The notes beneath the pieces are model-generated. The model worked only from the letters and a program-made list of their open reading frames with translations. It was not told where the DNA came from and ran no database searches. From positions 1 through 22,866 of the forward strand of contig JACPLM010000035.1 of NCBI GenBank assembly GCA_016186525.1: 22,866 nucleotides of DNA, in the 5' to 3' direction. Each line of letters opens with the position of its first letter. The stretch's first letter is position 1. The translations under genes and the position numbers were made by a program. Origin of the DNA: Candidatus Nealsoniibacteriota bacterium (GTDB lineage: Bacteria > Patescibacteriota > Minisyncoccia > Minisyncoccales > MHMH01). Shown here one piece after another: positions 6,722-13,052 of this stretch.

Positions 6722-7003
6722 TTAGTAATTCCCCATTATATTTCGCTTATTTAACCCTCTTCTTTTGATTTCCTGCTCAGTCTTAAAAATATCGCATTCT
6801 GTGCAGTACCCCGGCGTGTTAGTACCGCAAAAAACTTCCAAGCAACCGGTAATCCAACATGGGCTGCCTTTATGATCAGACCAAATTGTCCATATTTGCC
6901 AGCAATTTTGCGAACAGGTTGGCGGCCTTGTCGACGGATCATGGGGATTAAACCCTACCCCGCAAACCGCGCACCTGTCTTTTGGGCTAACAGCGGATTT
7001 CAT
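6722..7003 (-). CDS. Cysteine-rich treble-clef/zinc-finger-like protein (93 aa)
   Basis: Nine cysteines in 93 residues. C11-xx-C14 and C30-xxx-C34 form one site (CAVCGVGFNP...PPTCSQNCWQIW), a spacing seen in FCS/treble-clef zinc fingers. C49, C54, C59 and C67-xx-C70 could form a second site. H21 and H44 may contribute. There is no signal peptide. The GVGFNP...C-S-x-x-C pattern suggests a structural zinc finger rather than an iron-sulfur cluster, but the second cluster could be either. A good ribosome binding site (AAAGGAGCG) lies before the ATG, and a near-perfect promoter lies at 7043-7071, so this is the first gene of the operon. I cannot assign a family function. Confidence 0.75.
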   Translation of the reverse strand: MKSAVSPKDRCAVCGVGFNPHDPSTRPPTCSQNCWQIWTIWSDHKGSPCWITGCLEVFCGTNTPGYCTECDIFKTEQEIKRRGLNKRNIMGNY

Positions 7004-7042
7004 CTATTCGCTCCTTTCTATTCCTTACGAAGCACGCCTTTG

Positions 7043-7071
7043 ATTCTAACAGATTTATCTCTTTTTGTCAA
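7043..7071 (-). promoter_or_regulatory. Promoter of the small cysteine-rich operon
   Basis: On the minus strand TTGACA (7066-7071, 6/6), 17-nt spacer, TAGAAT (7043-7048, 5/6). It is the best promoter in the window along with 12965-12993. The -35 box and spacer overlap the last codons and stop of the upstream nucleotidyltransferase gene. The predicted start, near 7036, leaves a leader of about 33 nt containing the ribosome binding site. Confidence 0.8.
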
Positions 7072-8296
7072 CAGTTGCGAATTTAGTATAGTAAACAGTA
7101 TTATCTTCTAAATTCTCAAAAACAACCGAACCCGGGCCAATCGCGCAATTAGAGCCGATCAAAACTCCCGGCATTAGAGAAACATTTATGCCAATATTGG
7201 TATTTTCACCCGCAATTACTCCTAAAGAAGTTAAGCCAGTGCCTATTTTTTCGCCCTTAACTTTAACTTTTATTTCCCCCTTGTCCAATCTTGTATTGGC
7301 AGTAATTGTGCCTGCTCCCACGCGGCAATTTTCTCCTAAGATTGAATCTCCGAAATAACCAGAGTGAATGTGCGCATTTTTTTGGAAAATAGACCTTGCC
7401 ACCTCGGCTAAGGCCCCGACCATTACTCCGTCTTCTAAATTTGTATAATCTCTTATAATAGCATTATTCCCAATTATACAATTTGAACCGATATAACATG
7501 GGCCCTTAATCACCGCTCCCTCGAAAATTTTAGTATTCTCGCCAATATAAACATCTCCCTCGATAACAACATTTTTAGCAATTTGAGCCGTAGGATGAAT
7601 TTCTTGTCCCTTAAGACGGGAATCTAAAAGATGCTTTGTTATTTCAAATAACTGCCACGGATATTTAAGGGAAGAGTTATCTTGTTCGGCCATTACCAAT
7701 CTTGCTTCGTTTTCCTTAGCATAAAGATTCAGGGCATCCTCAAAAGCATAATGCCGAGAGGGCACTCTTTTATAATATTCAGAAAAATTTTCCGGCAATA
7801 AGTAGCTGCCCGTTACCCTCACGTCCGAAGGCTCTTTTCCTTTCTCCGGTTTTTCTATTATCCCCTTCACTCGATCGCCTTCCAACTCCAGAATGCCGTA
7901 AAGCTGGGGCCTGTCAGTTTTGGCTCCAAGAAACACAAGACCTGCCCTGCTTTCTTGGGCCTTATCTATGATTTTTTTAGCATCTTCTCCGGCATTTATT
8001 TTATGAGCATGAAAAACTAAAGTTGAACCAAAGTTTTGCGCCTTTATTACGGCGTCTCCCATGCCTTCCGGTTTTGGCTGGATAACATAACTGATGCCCG
8101 GCCGCTCGCCCAATTCTTTTTCAATAGTCCCGTTCGGTCCCTGAATAATCAGGGCATTATTTATATTTTTTACTTTCAGACTTTCAATAGTATGTAAAAT
8201 TAAATGCTCCCCCATTACTCGAGTCAAAGATTTGTGTTTTGAATTAAGCGGCCAGAATCTTGAAGATTCGCCGGCTGCTAAAATTACGGCTTGCAT
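7055..8296 (-). CDS. Bifunctional sugar-1-phosphate nucleotidyltransferase / left-handed beta-helix acyltransferase-like (GlmU-like)
   Basis: A 413-residue two-domain protein. The N-terminal Rossmann-like nucleotidyltransferase domain (1 to about 220) starts MQAVILAAGESSRFWPLNSKH, matching the LAAGxGxR...PLT-x-K nucleotide-binding loop, and carries QPKPEGMGDAV (83-93) and IIEKPEKG later. From about 230 to 405 hexapeptide repeats (IHPTAQIAKNVVIEGDVYIG and so on) form a left-handed beta helix, including GAGTITANT as in GlmU. The layout resembles archaeal ST0452-type bifunctional enzymes (glucose/GlcNAc-1-P nucleotidyltransferase plus amino-sugar acetyltransferase). Which sugar is used cannot be decided. 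It overlaps the YvcK-like gene by 13 nt. No terminator follows before the next promoter. Confidence 0.85.
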   Translation of the reverse strand: MQAVILAAGESSRFWPLNSKHKSLTRVMGEHLILHTIESLKVKNINNALIIQGPNGTIEKELGERPGISYVIQPKPEGMGDAVIKAQNFGSTLVFHAHKINAGEDAKKIIDKAQESRAGLVFLGAKTDRPQLYGILELEGDRVKGIIEKPEKGKEPSDVRVTGSYLLPENFSEYYKRVPSRHYAFEDALNLYAKENEARLVMAEQDNSSLKYPWQLFEITKHLLDSRLKGQEIHPTAQIAKNVVIEGDVYIGENTKIFEGAVIKGPCYIGSNCIIGNNAIIRDYTNLEDGVMVGALAEVARSIFQKNAHIHSGYFGDSILGENCRVGAGTITANTRLDKGEIKVKVKGEKIGTGLTSLGVIAGENTNIGINVSLMPGVLIGSNCAIGPGSVVFENLEDNTVYYTKFATVDKKR

Positions 8297-9261
8297 AAAT
8301 TCAAAATTATTTTAGCTAATTTGTCCGGGTGGTGCGCGATGGGGCCGCTATCCGTTAAGATGCTTTCCCCGATGAATTTACCCTTGTCTAAAATTTCTGA
8401 AAACTTCACAAGCTCCAGCAACTCCGGATGTTCTTTTTTGTAATTAGCTATTCTTATAGCTGATGATTTATTTCTATTAAAAACCACGCGGTCAACTTCC
8501 TGGCCCAAATATCTCTCAATCTCAAAAGTGAAATCCAAAACTGAAAAATTATCGGTCTCTCCTCGTTTTGTCATTAAATTGCAGATGTAAACTTTTTTAG
8601 CCCGGCTTTTTCTGACTGCCTCTGAGATTCCTTTGACCAATAAAATCTGGGCTAAAGAAGAATATAAATCGCCCGGACCAATAACGATTAAGTCAGCTTC
8701 TTGGATGGCTTTTAGGGCGGGGCCATAAGCCCTGGCTTCGGGCTCTAAAAAAACTTTGTTTATTTTTAGATAAATATTATGTTTTGGAACATCGATATTA
8801 GTTTCGCCCCGCACAATTTCCCCATTATCGAGTTTGGCGCAAAGAGCGGCGTCATCAAGAGTGGCTGGGAAAAGTTGATAATTTTGAGGAATTTTAAGGT
8901 CTTCCCGAAGATCTGCTAAAAGTTCTTCAACGCCGTCTGTTATGGCGCAGGTAGTGCAGTAGATATTTGCCATTACTTGGCCATTCTCAAATCTATAAGC
9001 GAACCGTTCCTTATCTTTGGCGGAAACATTAGATAAAGCCAAAGCAGCTCTCCTAATGTCTCCGAAAGCAACTTTAGTTTTAAATAATTCCCTTTCTCTG
9101 CCAGCTGACCCTCCAGAATCCAGCATAGCCGAAATTGCCGAAATCTTAATTTCCGGATGTTTTTTGAGGCCCTCCAACACCGCCTTGGGTATGGCATTTC
9201 CCCCGCCTAAGCAAACAATCCTTCGACTTTGCTCAGGATAAGTATGAGTCATTTTCTCCAT
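8284..9261 (-). CDS. YvcK/CofD-family protein (gluconeogenesis-factor type)
   Basis: A 325-residue CofD-superfamily protein. It has IVCLGGGNAIPKAVLEGLK near the N-terminus, DSGGSAGRERELF (48-60), and the YvcK block GPGDLYSSLAQILLVKGISE followed by VYICNLMTKRGETDNFSVLDF. YvcK proteins bind UDP-sugars such as UDP-GlcNAc and affect cell-wall precursor flow; the other branch, CofD, makes coenzyme F420, for which there is no context here. The partner gene, a nucleotidyltransferase/beta-helix protein, fits UDP-sugar metabolism. Oddity: the N-terminus MEKMTHTYPEQSRR comes from a short repeat element (9220-9245) placed right before the first beta strand. The ATG at 9252 has GGAG four bases upstream and may be the real start. 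Confidence 0.87.
   Translation of the reverse strand: MEKMTHTYPEQSRRIVCLGGGNAIPKAVLEGLKKHPEIKISAISAMLDSGGSAGRERELFKTKVAFGDIRRAALALSNVSAKDKERFAYRFENGQVMANIYCTTCAITDGVEELLADLREDLKIPQNYQLFPATLDDAALCAKLDNGEIVRGETNIDVPKHNIYLKINKVFLEPEARAYGPALKAIQEADLIVIGPGDLYSSLAQILLVKGISEAVRKSRAKKVYICNLMTKRGETDNFSVLDFTFEIERYLGQEVDRVVFNRNKSSAIRIANYKKEHPELLELVKFSEILDKGKFIGESILTDSGPIAHHPDKLAKIILNLCKP
9220..9245 (-). repeat. Short dispersed repeat element at the 5' end of the YvcK-like gene
   Basis: The plus strand CCTTCGACTTTGCTCAGGA is the same pattern as 5857-5877. Read on the minus strand it gives YPEQSRR in the N-terminal tail, ahead of the conserved IVCLGGGN. Confidence 0.65.
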
Positions 9262-9288
9262 TTAGTTGAAAATTTTGCTTGAAAAATT

Positions 9289-10161
9289 TTACTTAAATTC
9301 TCTGGTTATATTATCCCAATTTATCTTTCTGTCAATGGCGTGCCAAGGAGTTTTTAATTGCGGCCATTGGGATTCAAAAGTGGGCCTTTCTGTTTCATAA
9401 AAAACCCCGATTGGCACTTTGGCGTCTTTTTCGTAAGAATAATCCCATTCTCTCGCTTTTTCTATGGCTTGGTTAAAATCGCTTATATTATGAGCTTCAT
9501 CAAGTTTGTAAGTATTTTTATTCAAATAGGGAACCGAATGTTTATGGTAAACAATACATGGCTGGAGAATATCAATGTAGGAAAAACCCTTGTGGAGTAT
9601 AGCTCTTTTCATAATTTCTTTTAAATGAGGCCCTTGCAGCGCATAACCCCTGGCCACGAAAGTGGCGCCTAATTCCAATGCCAAAAGAACTGAATTTATC
9701 GGCTTTTCTCCTTGGCCTAAAGGGGTAGAGCCGTCAACAAAGCCCTTTTCCGTAATGGCATTGGCCTGTCCGGTTGTCAAAGCAAAAACCTGATTGACAT
9801 GGACCATCATAGTCATATTGGCATTGTAACGGCAGGCGTGGACGAAATGGGAAACGCCTTCGTCAAAAGTGTCGCCGTCTCCTCCGAATCCTACGACAGT
9901 CAAATTTGGGTTGCCTAATTTCATTCCCAAGCAAACAGGCAAAACTCTGCCGTGAAGCCCGTTAAAGCCGTTCAGATTTACATAATCAAAAATCTTGCCG
10001 TGGCAGCCAATGCCGGCCGCCAAAGCGGTATCTTTAACGCTTATACTGCCTTCTGTTGCCAATTCGGCAAGCGCTCCCTTAACAGAAGCTAAAATGCCGA
10101 AGTTGGGGCACCCGGGGCACCAAGTATTTGTTTCTTTTGAAAAAAATTCTTCGGGATTCAT
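9289..10161 (-). CDS. korB: 2-oxoacid:ferredoxin oxidoreductase, beta subunit
   Basis: A 290-residue subunit that carries thiamine diphosphate and the single [4Fe-4S] cluster. The four expected cluster cysteines are C15, C18 (WCPGCPNFG), C53 (GIGCHG) and C202 (QPCIVYHKH). The TPP/Mg motif is GDGDTFDEG (94-102) with the asparagine about 28 residues on (VNQVFALTTGQ). In the family it oxidatively decarboxylates a 2-oxoacid (2-oxoglutarate or pyruvate) to the acyl-CoA and reduces ferredoxin. It overlaps korA by 4 nt (ATGA), so the subunits are translationally coupled. No ferredoxin or delta-subunit gene is adjacent. Substrate is uncertain; the kor name follows the two-subunit architecture. Confidence 0.92.
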   Translation of the reverse strand: MNPEEFFSKETNTWCPGCPNFGILASVKGALAELATEGSISVKDTALAAGIGCHGKIFDYVNLNGFNGLHGRVLPVCLGMKLGNPNLTVVGFGGDGDTFDEGVSHFVHACRYNANMTMMVHVNQVFALTTGQANAITEKGFVDGSTPLGQGEKPINSVLLALELGATFVARGYALQGPHLKEIMKRAILHKGFSYIDILQPCIVYHKHSVPYLNKNTYKLDEAHNISDFNQAIEKAREWDYSYEKDAKVPIGVFYETERPTFESQWPQLKTPWHAIDRKINWDNITREFK

Positions 10162-11765
10162 TTGCTTTTTTTAATTTTATCGATTAAAAAATCCGGAGTG
10201 AAGGGCCTGCCGTCGTATCTTAATACTTTGTTTTCAATTGCTATGCCTGTTTCTTCCCTGATAACATCAGCTAAGGCCCCTCTTGCGTCATTTTCCACTA
10301 AAATCACTTTTTTTGATTTTTTTATCTCTTTTGCAACCATCTCTGCCGGGAACGGCTTTAAATAGGAAATCTGCAAGAATCTGAAACCTTTCAATTGAGG
10401 CAAGGCGTCCAATATTGCTCCCTTGGTTGAACCATGGCTGATTAATAAATTACTTCCTTTGCCGTATAATGAAACTGGATTTAATTTATCAATTTCTTTT
10501 TTAAGATAATTTAATTTCTTAAATCTTTTATCCTGCATTTTTACCGCCCAGACCGGATCCTCAATAGTGTGGCCGTAATCGTTGTGCTCATAGCTGTTAG
10601 CCAAAACTATGGGCCCTTGGCCGGGAACGGCTCTGGGAGATACGCCATTTTCGGTAATTTTGTATGATTTATAATTTTGAGGAGGATTTTCCAAAATGAA
10701 GCGGTTTGCAGCCAATGAAGATTTTTCAATATCATTAAAAGTATAATTGCTTTCCGCTAAATGCTTATCTCCCAAAATAATTACAGGAATCCTGTATTTG
10801 CTGGATAAATAAAACGCCTCTTGCGTTCTGGATATGGCTTCTTGGGCGTCGCCCGGAGCTAAAACCACTCTTAAGAATTCTCCGTGGCCGGCATTAAGCG
10901 CAAACTTTAAATCACCTTGGCCGGTATGGGTGGCTAATCCCGTTGCCGGGGCCGGCCTCTGCCCTAAATAAACCACCAAAGGAAGCTCTGTCATTGCGGC
11001 CAAACTTAAGCCCTCGGCCATTAAAGCAAAACCGCCGCCCGAAGTCCCAACCATAGCTTTGGCTCCGGCAAAAGAAGCGCCTAATGCCGCATTAATTACC
11101 GCGATTTCGTTTTCCGGCTGAAAAACCAAGATATTATTTTCCAGTTGCCTCTTGGCTAAAAAATGCAAAAGCGGGCTGGCCGGAGTCATAGGATAGGCAA
11201 GATACACGTCTATTCCGGCTGCTATTGCGCCAATGCCCATACCCTCTGTGCCGGAAATAAAGCATCTAGACTTAAATTTTTTAAGCTTCTCTTTTTCTGA
11301 ACCCAACTGATACCCCTCCTGCATGGATTTTTTTACCATATCGGCATTTTTGCCGAATGTTTTTTCTGCGGCCGCAAAGAGAATGTTCAAATCCACTCCG
11401 AAATATTTAAAAAGCAGGCCTATTAAAACATTGTTAGCCAAAATCTTCGGGCCCTGCAGTTTTTGGACAATGGGATCTGTCTCTTTTGGTCCGAAAGCAA
11501 AACCCCCCTTATTCAAATCTTTTTTGTGGAAATCAATGGTTTTTTGGTCTAAAGCCAAAATGAAGTCGTACTTGTATTCGTGGGAATATACCGGCTTGTC
11601 GGAAATTTTGAGTATATTAAAATTATGCCCTCCCCTGATTAAAGAGGGATAATCTCTGTAATTAAAAACATAATACCCCAAATTCGTAAATGTCTTTCCG
11701 ATAAAATGGGAAGTGACGGCTGCCCCCAGCCCCGCCTCGCCTCCTATAAGAATGGTCTTTTCCAT
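10158..11765 (-). CDS. korA: 2-oxoacid:ferredoxin oxidoreductase, fused gamma-alpha subunit
   Basis: A 535-residue fusion. Residues 1 to about 160 are the gamma domain (MEKTILIGGEAGLGAAVT..., PSLIRGGHNF). From about 170 on is the alpha domain with FISGTEGMGIGAIAAG, the YPMTPAS substrate loop (191-197), the PENEIAVINAALGASFAGAK block and a C-terminal transketolase-like domain. The frame extends upstream to 11852, but that extension (MAIHKVCDTECC...) runs through a terminator hairpin and overlaps another gene, so I place the start at the ATG at 11763-11765, where family homology begins. No ribosome binding site is visible; a -10-like GATAAT lies 18 nt upstream of the ATG. It ends in TGA overlapping korB. 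Fused gamma-alpha plus beta is typical of archaeal-type two-subunit enzymes. Confidence 0.92.
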   Translation of the reverse strand: MEKTILIGGEAGLGAAVTSHFIGKTFTNLGYYVFNYRDYPSLIRGGHNFNILKISDKPVYSHEYKYDFILALDQKTIDFHKKDLNKGGFAFGPKETDPIVQKLQGPKILANNVLIGLLFKYFGVDLNILFAAAEKTFGKNADMVKKSMQEGYQLGSEKEKLKKFKSRCFISGTEGMGIGAIAAGIDVYLAYPMTPASPLLHFLAKRQLENNILVFQPENEIAVINAALGASFAGAKAMVGTSGGGFALMAEGLSLAAMTELPLVVYLGQRPAPATGLATHTGQGDLKFALNAGHGEFLRVVLAPGDAQEAISRTQEAFYLSSKYRIPVIILGDKHLAESNYTFNDIEKSSLAANRFILENPPQNYKSYKITENGVSPRAVPGQGPIVLANSYEHNDYGHTIEDPVWAVKMQDKRFKKLNYLKKEIDKLNPVSLYGKGSNLLISHGSTKGAILDALPQLKGFRFLQISYLKPFPAEMVAKEIKKSKKVILVENDARGALADVIREETGIAIENKVLRYDGRPFTPDFLIDKIKKSK

Positions 11766-11783
11766 AATATAACTAATTTCTAT

Positions 11784-11789
11784 ATTATC
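11784..11789 (-). promoter_or_regulatory. Candidate -10 box of korA-korB
   Basis: On the minus strand GATAAT (5/6) is preceded by GGT and lies right after the upstream terminator. Transcription would begin about 12 nt before the korA ATG, giving a short leader without a ribosome binding site. No convincing -35 is seen. Confidence 0.35.
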
Positions 11790-11801
11790 ACCTTTTTTCG
11801 C

Positions 11802-11838
11802 AAATAAAAAGAGTGTGCAACACTCGGTGTCGCACACT
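11802..11838 (-). terminator. Strong terminator of the split small gene, upstream of korA
   Basis: A 12-bp stem including one G-U pair (11812-11823 with 11827-11838) with a 3-nt loop, followed on the minus strand by CTTTTTATTTG. It begins 14 nt after the stop of the small gene at 11852 and insulates korA from it. Confidence 0.88.
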
Positions 11839-11851
11839 TTATGAATTGCCA

Positions 11852-12055
11852 TTACTCATCATGGCATTCGCAAATTACGATTTGTCTAACCAAAGCGAAG
11901 CTTCCACTTGGCTTTAAACGATGTTTTAAGCCCTTTATTTCCTCTCTTGCCTCTTCTTCGGTTTCCGCTTCAAGCGGTATCATTCACCGCAATACATCAA
12001 CTCCGACTTTCGTCACCGGAGCGCAGCAAACAAAATATTTCTCTTCGGCTCCCAT
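11852..12055 (-). pseudogene. Small gene interrupted by an in-frame TGA (23 + 43 codons)
   Basis: A perfect ribosome binding site (AAAGGAGGT, 5 nt before the ATG at 12053-12055) starts MGAEEKYFVCCAPVTKVGVD and reaches TGA at 11984-11986. The very next codon, in the same frame, is ATG, and 43 codons follow (MIPLEAETEEEAREEIKGL... ending VRQIVICECHDE, TAA at 11852). Read through, the whole looks like one small domain: strand KYFVCC, helix ETEEEAREEIKGLKHRL, strand LVRQIVIC. A strong terminator follows at once. TGA is a normal stop elsewhere in the window (parA, korA), so this is a nonsense-broken gene, two coupled mini-genes, a recoded stop, or a sequencing error. No family is recognised. Confidence 0.55.
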
Positions 12056-12097
12056 TTTTACCTCCTTTGCACTCTAAAATATTATTATCAAATCCCA

Positions 12098-12125
12098 AAA
12101 TAAAAATCAAGCCCTTATAGCTTGA
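12098..12125 (-). terminator. Terminator of the coiled-coil gene
   Basis: A 6-bp stem (TCAAGC 12107-12112 with GCTTGA 12120-12125) with a 7-nt loop, followed on the minus strand by TTTTTATTTT. It lies 31 nt after the stop of the gene ending at 12156. Confidence 0.7.
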
Positions 12126-12155
12126 AATATAAAATCTAAAAATATTTAAAACTAT

Positions 12156-12401
12156 CTAGTATTCTAATTTCATCCCTAACTTTTCCGCAATCTGTTGAAA
12201 CCATTTCTCGTGGCGATCAACTTTATGAACCAACATAACCATTTCCTGAAAATACGCGTCAGCTTTCTTTGCATAAGCATCAACCGAAGTCTGAAGATCT
12301 GAAAAATCTTTTCTTAAAACCTCTAAATCTTGTTTAGTTGCAACTTCTTCTCTGGTGGCAAACACCTGAATAAGTTTTTGTATATCTTTATCGTCAAGCA
12401 T
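12156..12401 (-). CDS. Small coiled-coil protein (81 aa)
   Basis: An 81-residue, almost wholly helical protein. MLDDKDIQKLIQVFATREE is followed by VATKQDLEVLRKDFSDLQTS and a heptad-like segment MVMLVHKVDRHEKWFQQIAE. The ATKQDLEVLRKDF and KVDRHEKWFQQIAEKLGMKLEY pieces resemble short coiled-coil proteins that I associate with Parcubacteria-type genomes, of unknown role; this is from memory, not a search. There are no cysteines or membrane segments. The ribosome binding site is weak (AGAAAGA), but a near-consensus promoter sits 20 nt upstream and a terminator follows, so it is a stand-alone unit. Confidence 0.78.
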   Translation of the reverse strand: MLDDKDIQKLIQVFATREEVATKQDLEVLRKDFSDLQTSVDAYAKKADAYFQEMVMLVHKVDRHEKWFQQIAEKLGMKLEY

Positions 12402-12420
12402 ATTTTATCTTTCTAATTTC

Positions 12421-12448
12421 ATTTTATCATTTTAAAAGGCGCTGTCAA
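12421..12448 (-). promoter_or_regulatory. Promoter of the coiled-coil gene
   Basis: On the minus strand TTGACA (12443-12448, 6/6), 16-nt spacer, TAAAAT (12421-12426, 5/6). It starts about 17 nt beyond the T-tract that ends the candidate ncRNA. Confidence 0.72.
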
Positions 12449-12464
12449 ATATTTAGCGACTGAC

Positions 12465-12603
12465 AAAAAAACTGTCCGACAAGGGGCAAGCGGCTCGGCC
12501 ACCTGACTTAGCATATGACGGCTGGCATCCTCGGTTTAGAACCGAGCTGTTGGGGAGAAAATTGGGCTATTTCGAGCCTACCCGCAATGCGTCTCTGTCG
12601 GGC
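12465..12603 (-). ncRNA. Candidate structured RNA of unknown type, with T7 tract at 3' end
   Basis: This GC-richer block has no plausible reading frame. Its ends pair: GCCCGACA (12603-12596 on the minus strand) with TGTCGGAC (12481-12474), 7 of 8 positions. On the minus strand the 3' arm is followed two bases later by seven T (12471-12465), as in an intrinsic terminator. Inside are a 7-bp hairpin CTCGGTT/AACCGAG with a 3-nt loop (12530-12546) and a smaller GGCT/AGCC hairpin near 12565-12580. GGCCGAG near 12496 could pair alternatively with CTCGG, suggesting competing folds. It does not match SRP RNA, tmRNA, RNase P RNA or a riboswitch I know. No clear promoter is seen upstream. Confidence 0.42.
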
Positions 12604-12665
12604 TTAAAACACCGGGATTTTCTGACGCCATTTTTCTTGAGGTTGAACCCCAATAGTTAAATTGG

Positions 12666-12699
12666 AAAGAAAAAGTGCCGCGTTCAGTTGAACGAGCAC
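12666..12699 (-). terminator. Terminator of the two-helix membrane peptide gene
   Basis: Stem GTGC/GCAC (12675-12678 with 12696-12699) and inner CGTTC/GAACG (12681-12685 with 12690-12694), followed on the minus strand by TTTTTCTTTCC. It lies 24 nt after the stop at 12723. Confidence 0.75.
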
Positions 12700-12722
12700 C
12701 TTACTTACGAAACATCCCTCGA

Positions 12723-12923
12723 CTATTTTATAAGTTTTTTTATTCCAAATACCCTTATCATTATTGCGCTTTCTATTAATAATACTGCGATAGCAAGAGC
12801 AATGAATCCGGTACCGATGAGCAAATATTCTTCTTTTGATTTTATGATCTGGATTCCACAAACAATCGTGATGCCCAGTAACCCATTACCGAATATACTA
12901 ATAAGAGTAGCTAACCAAGACAT
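12723..12923 (-). CDS. Small two-helix membrane protein (66 aa)
   Basis: A 66-residue hydrophobic peptide with two membrane helices: LATLISIFGNGLLGITIVCG (about 4-23) and LLIGTGFIALAIAVLLIES (about 34-52). A short charged loop IIKSKEEY joins them and a basic tail GIKKLIK follows. It has a strong ribosome binding site (GGGAGGG, 6 nt before the ATG), a near-perfect promoter and a terminator, so it is an independent gene. The family is not recognised. A hairpin of two helices with a basic end is compatible with a small regulatory membrane subunit or a toxin-like peptide, but nothing here decides. Confidence 0.72.
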   Translation of the reverse strand: MSWLATLISIFGNGLLGITIVCGIQIIKSKEEYLLIGTGFIALAIAVLLIESAIMIRVFGIKKLIK

Positions 12924-12964
12924 TTTTGTCCCTCCCGCTCAATCTCATTTTCATTCTCTAAAGA

Positions 12965-12993
12965 ATTCTATCGTAATTATGGAAATTTGTCAA
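12965..12993 (-). promoter_or_regulatory. Promoter of the two-helix membrane protein gene
   Basis: On the minus strand TTGACA (12988-12993, 6/6), 17-nt spacer, TAGAAT (12965-12970, 5/6). Expected start near 12958 leaves a leader of about 35 nt with the ribosome binding site. Confidence 0.8.
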
Positions 12994-13052
12994 GAGGGCT
13001 CTAAAATCGCACTACTTAAAAGCTAAGTTTTTCTTAATCTTTTCAGTAAGAG

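Noticed and set aside
6704..7003. Iron-sulfur protein
   Set aside because: The nine cysteines of the 93-residue protein were considered as a cluster site, but C-x2-C...C-x3-C with the GxxFxP context fits a treble-clef zinc finger better, and no redox partner is adjacent.
11766..11852. Extended N-terminus for KorA (29 extra residues)
   Set aside because: The extension translates a terminator hairpin, overlaps the stop of the upstream small gene, and is followed by the proper family start MEKTILIGGEAGLG at 11765.
11984..11986. TGA read as glycine (code 25) or selenocysteine
   Set aside because: parA and korA use TGA as their true stop with 4-nt coupling to the next gene, and I see no SECIS-like stem or selenoprotein family context; a nonsense or reinitiation explanation is simpler.
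12465..12603. SRP RNA, tmRNA or 6S RNA
   Set aside because: The GGAAG tetraloop region of SRP RNA, the tRNA-like ends and tag frame of tmRNA, and the length and central bubble of 6S are not there. A T-arm-like CTCGG-TTCTAAA-CCGAG hairpin lacks a matching acceptor stem.
12604..12861. Minus-strand 85-codon frame
   Set aside because: It overlaps the 66-residue membrane protein in another frame and crosses its terminator; only the latter has a ribosome binding site and promoter.
12688..13026. Plus-strand 112-codon frame
   Set aside because: Antisense to the two-helix membrane gene with no ribosome binding site; its sequence is the shadow of the hydrophobic minus-strand gene and its promoter region.
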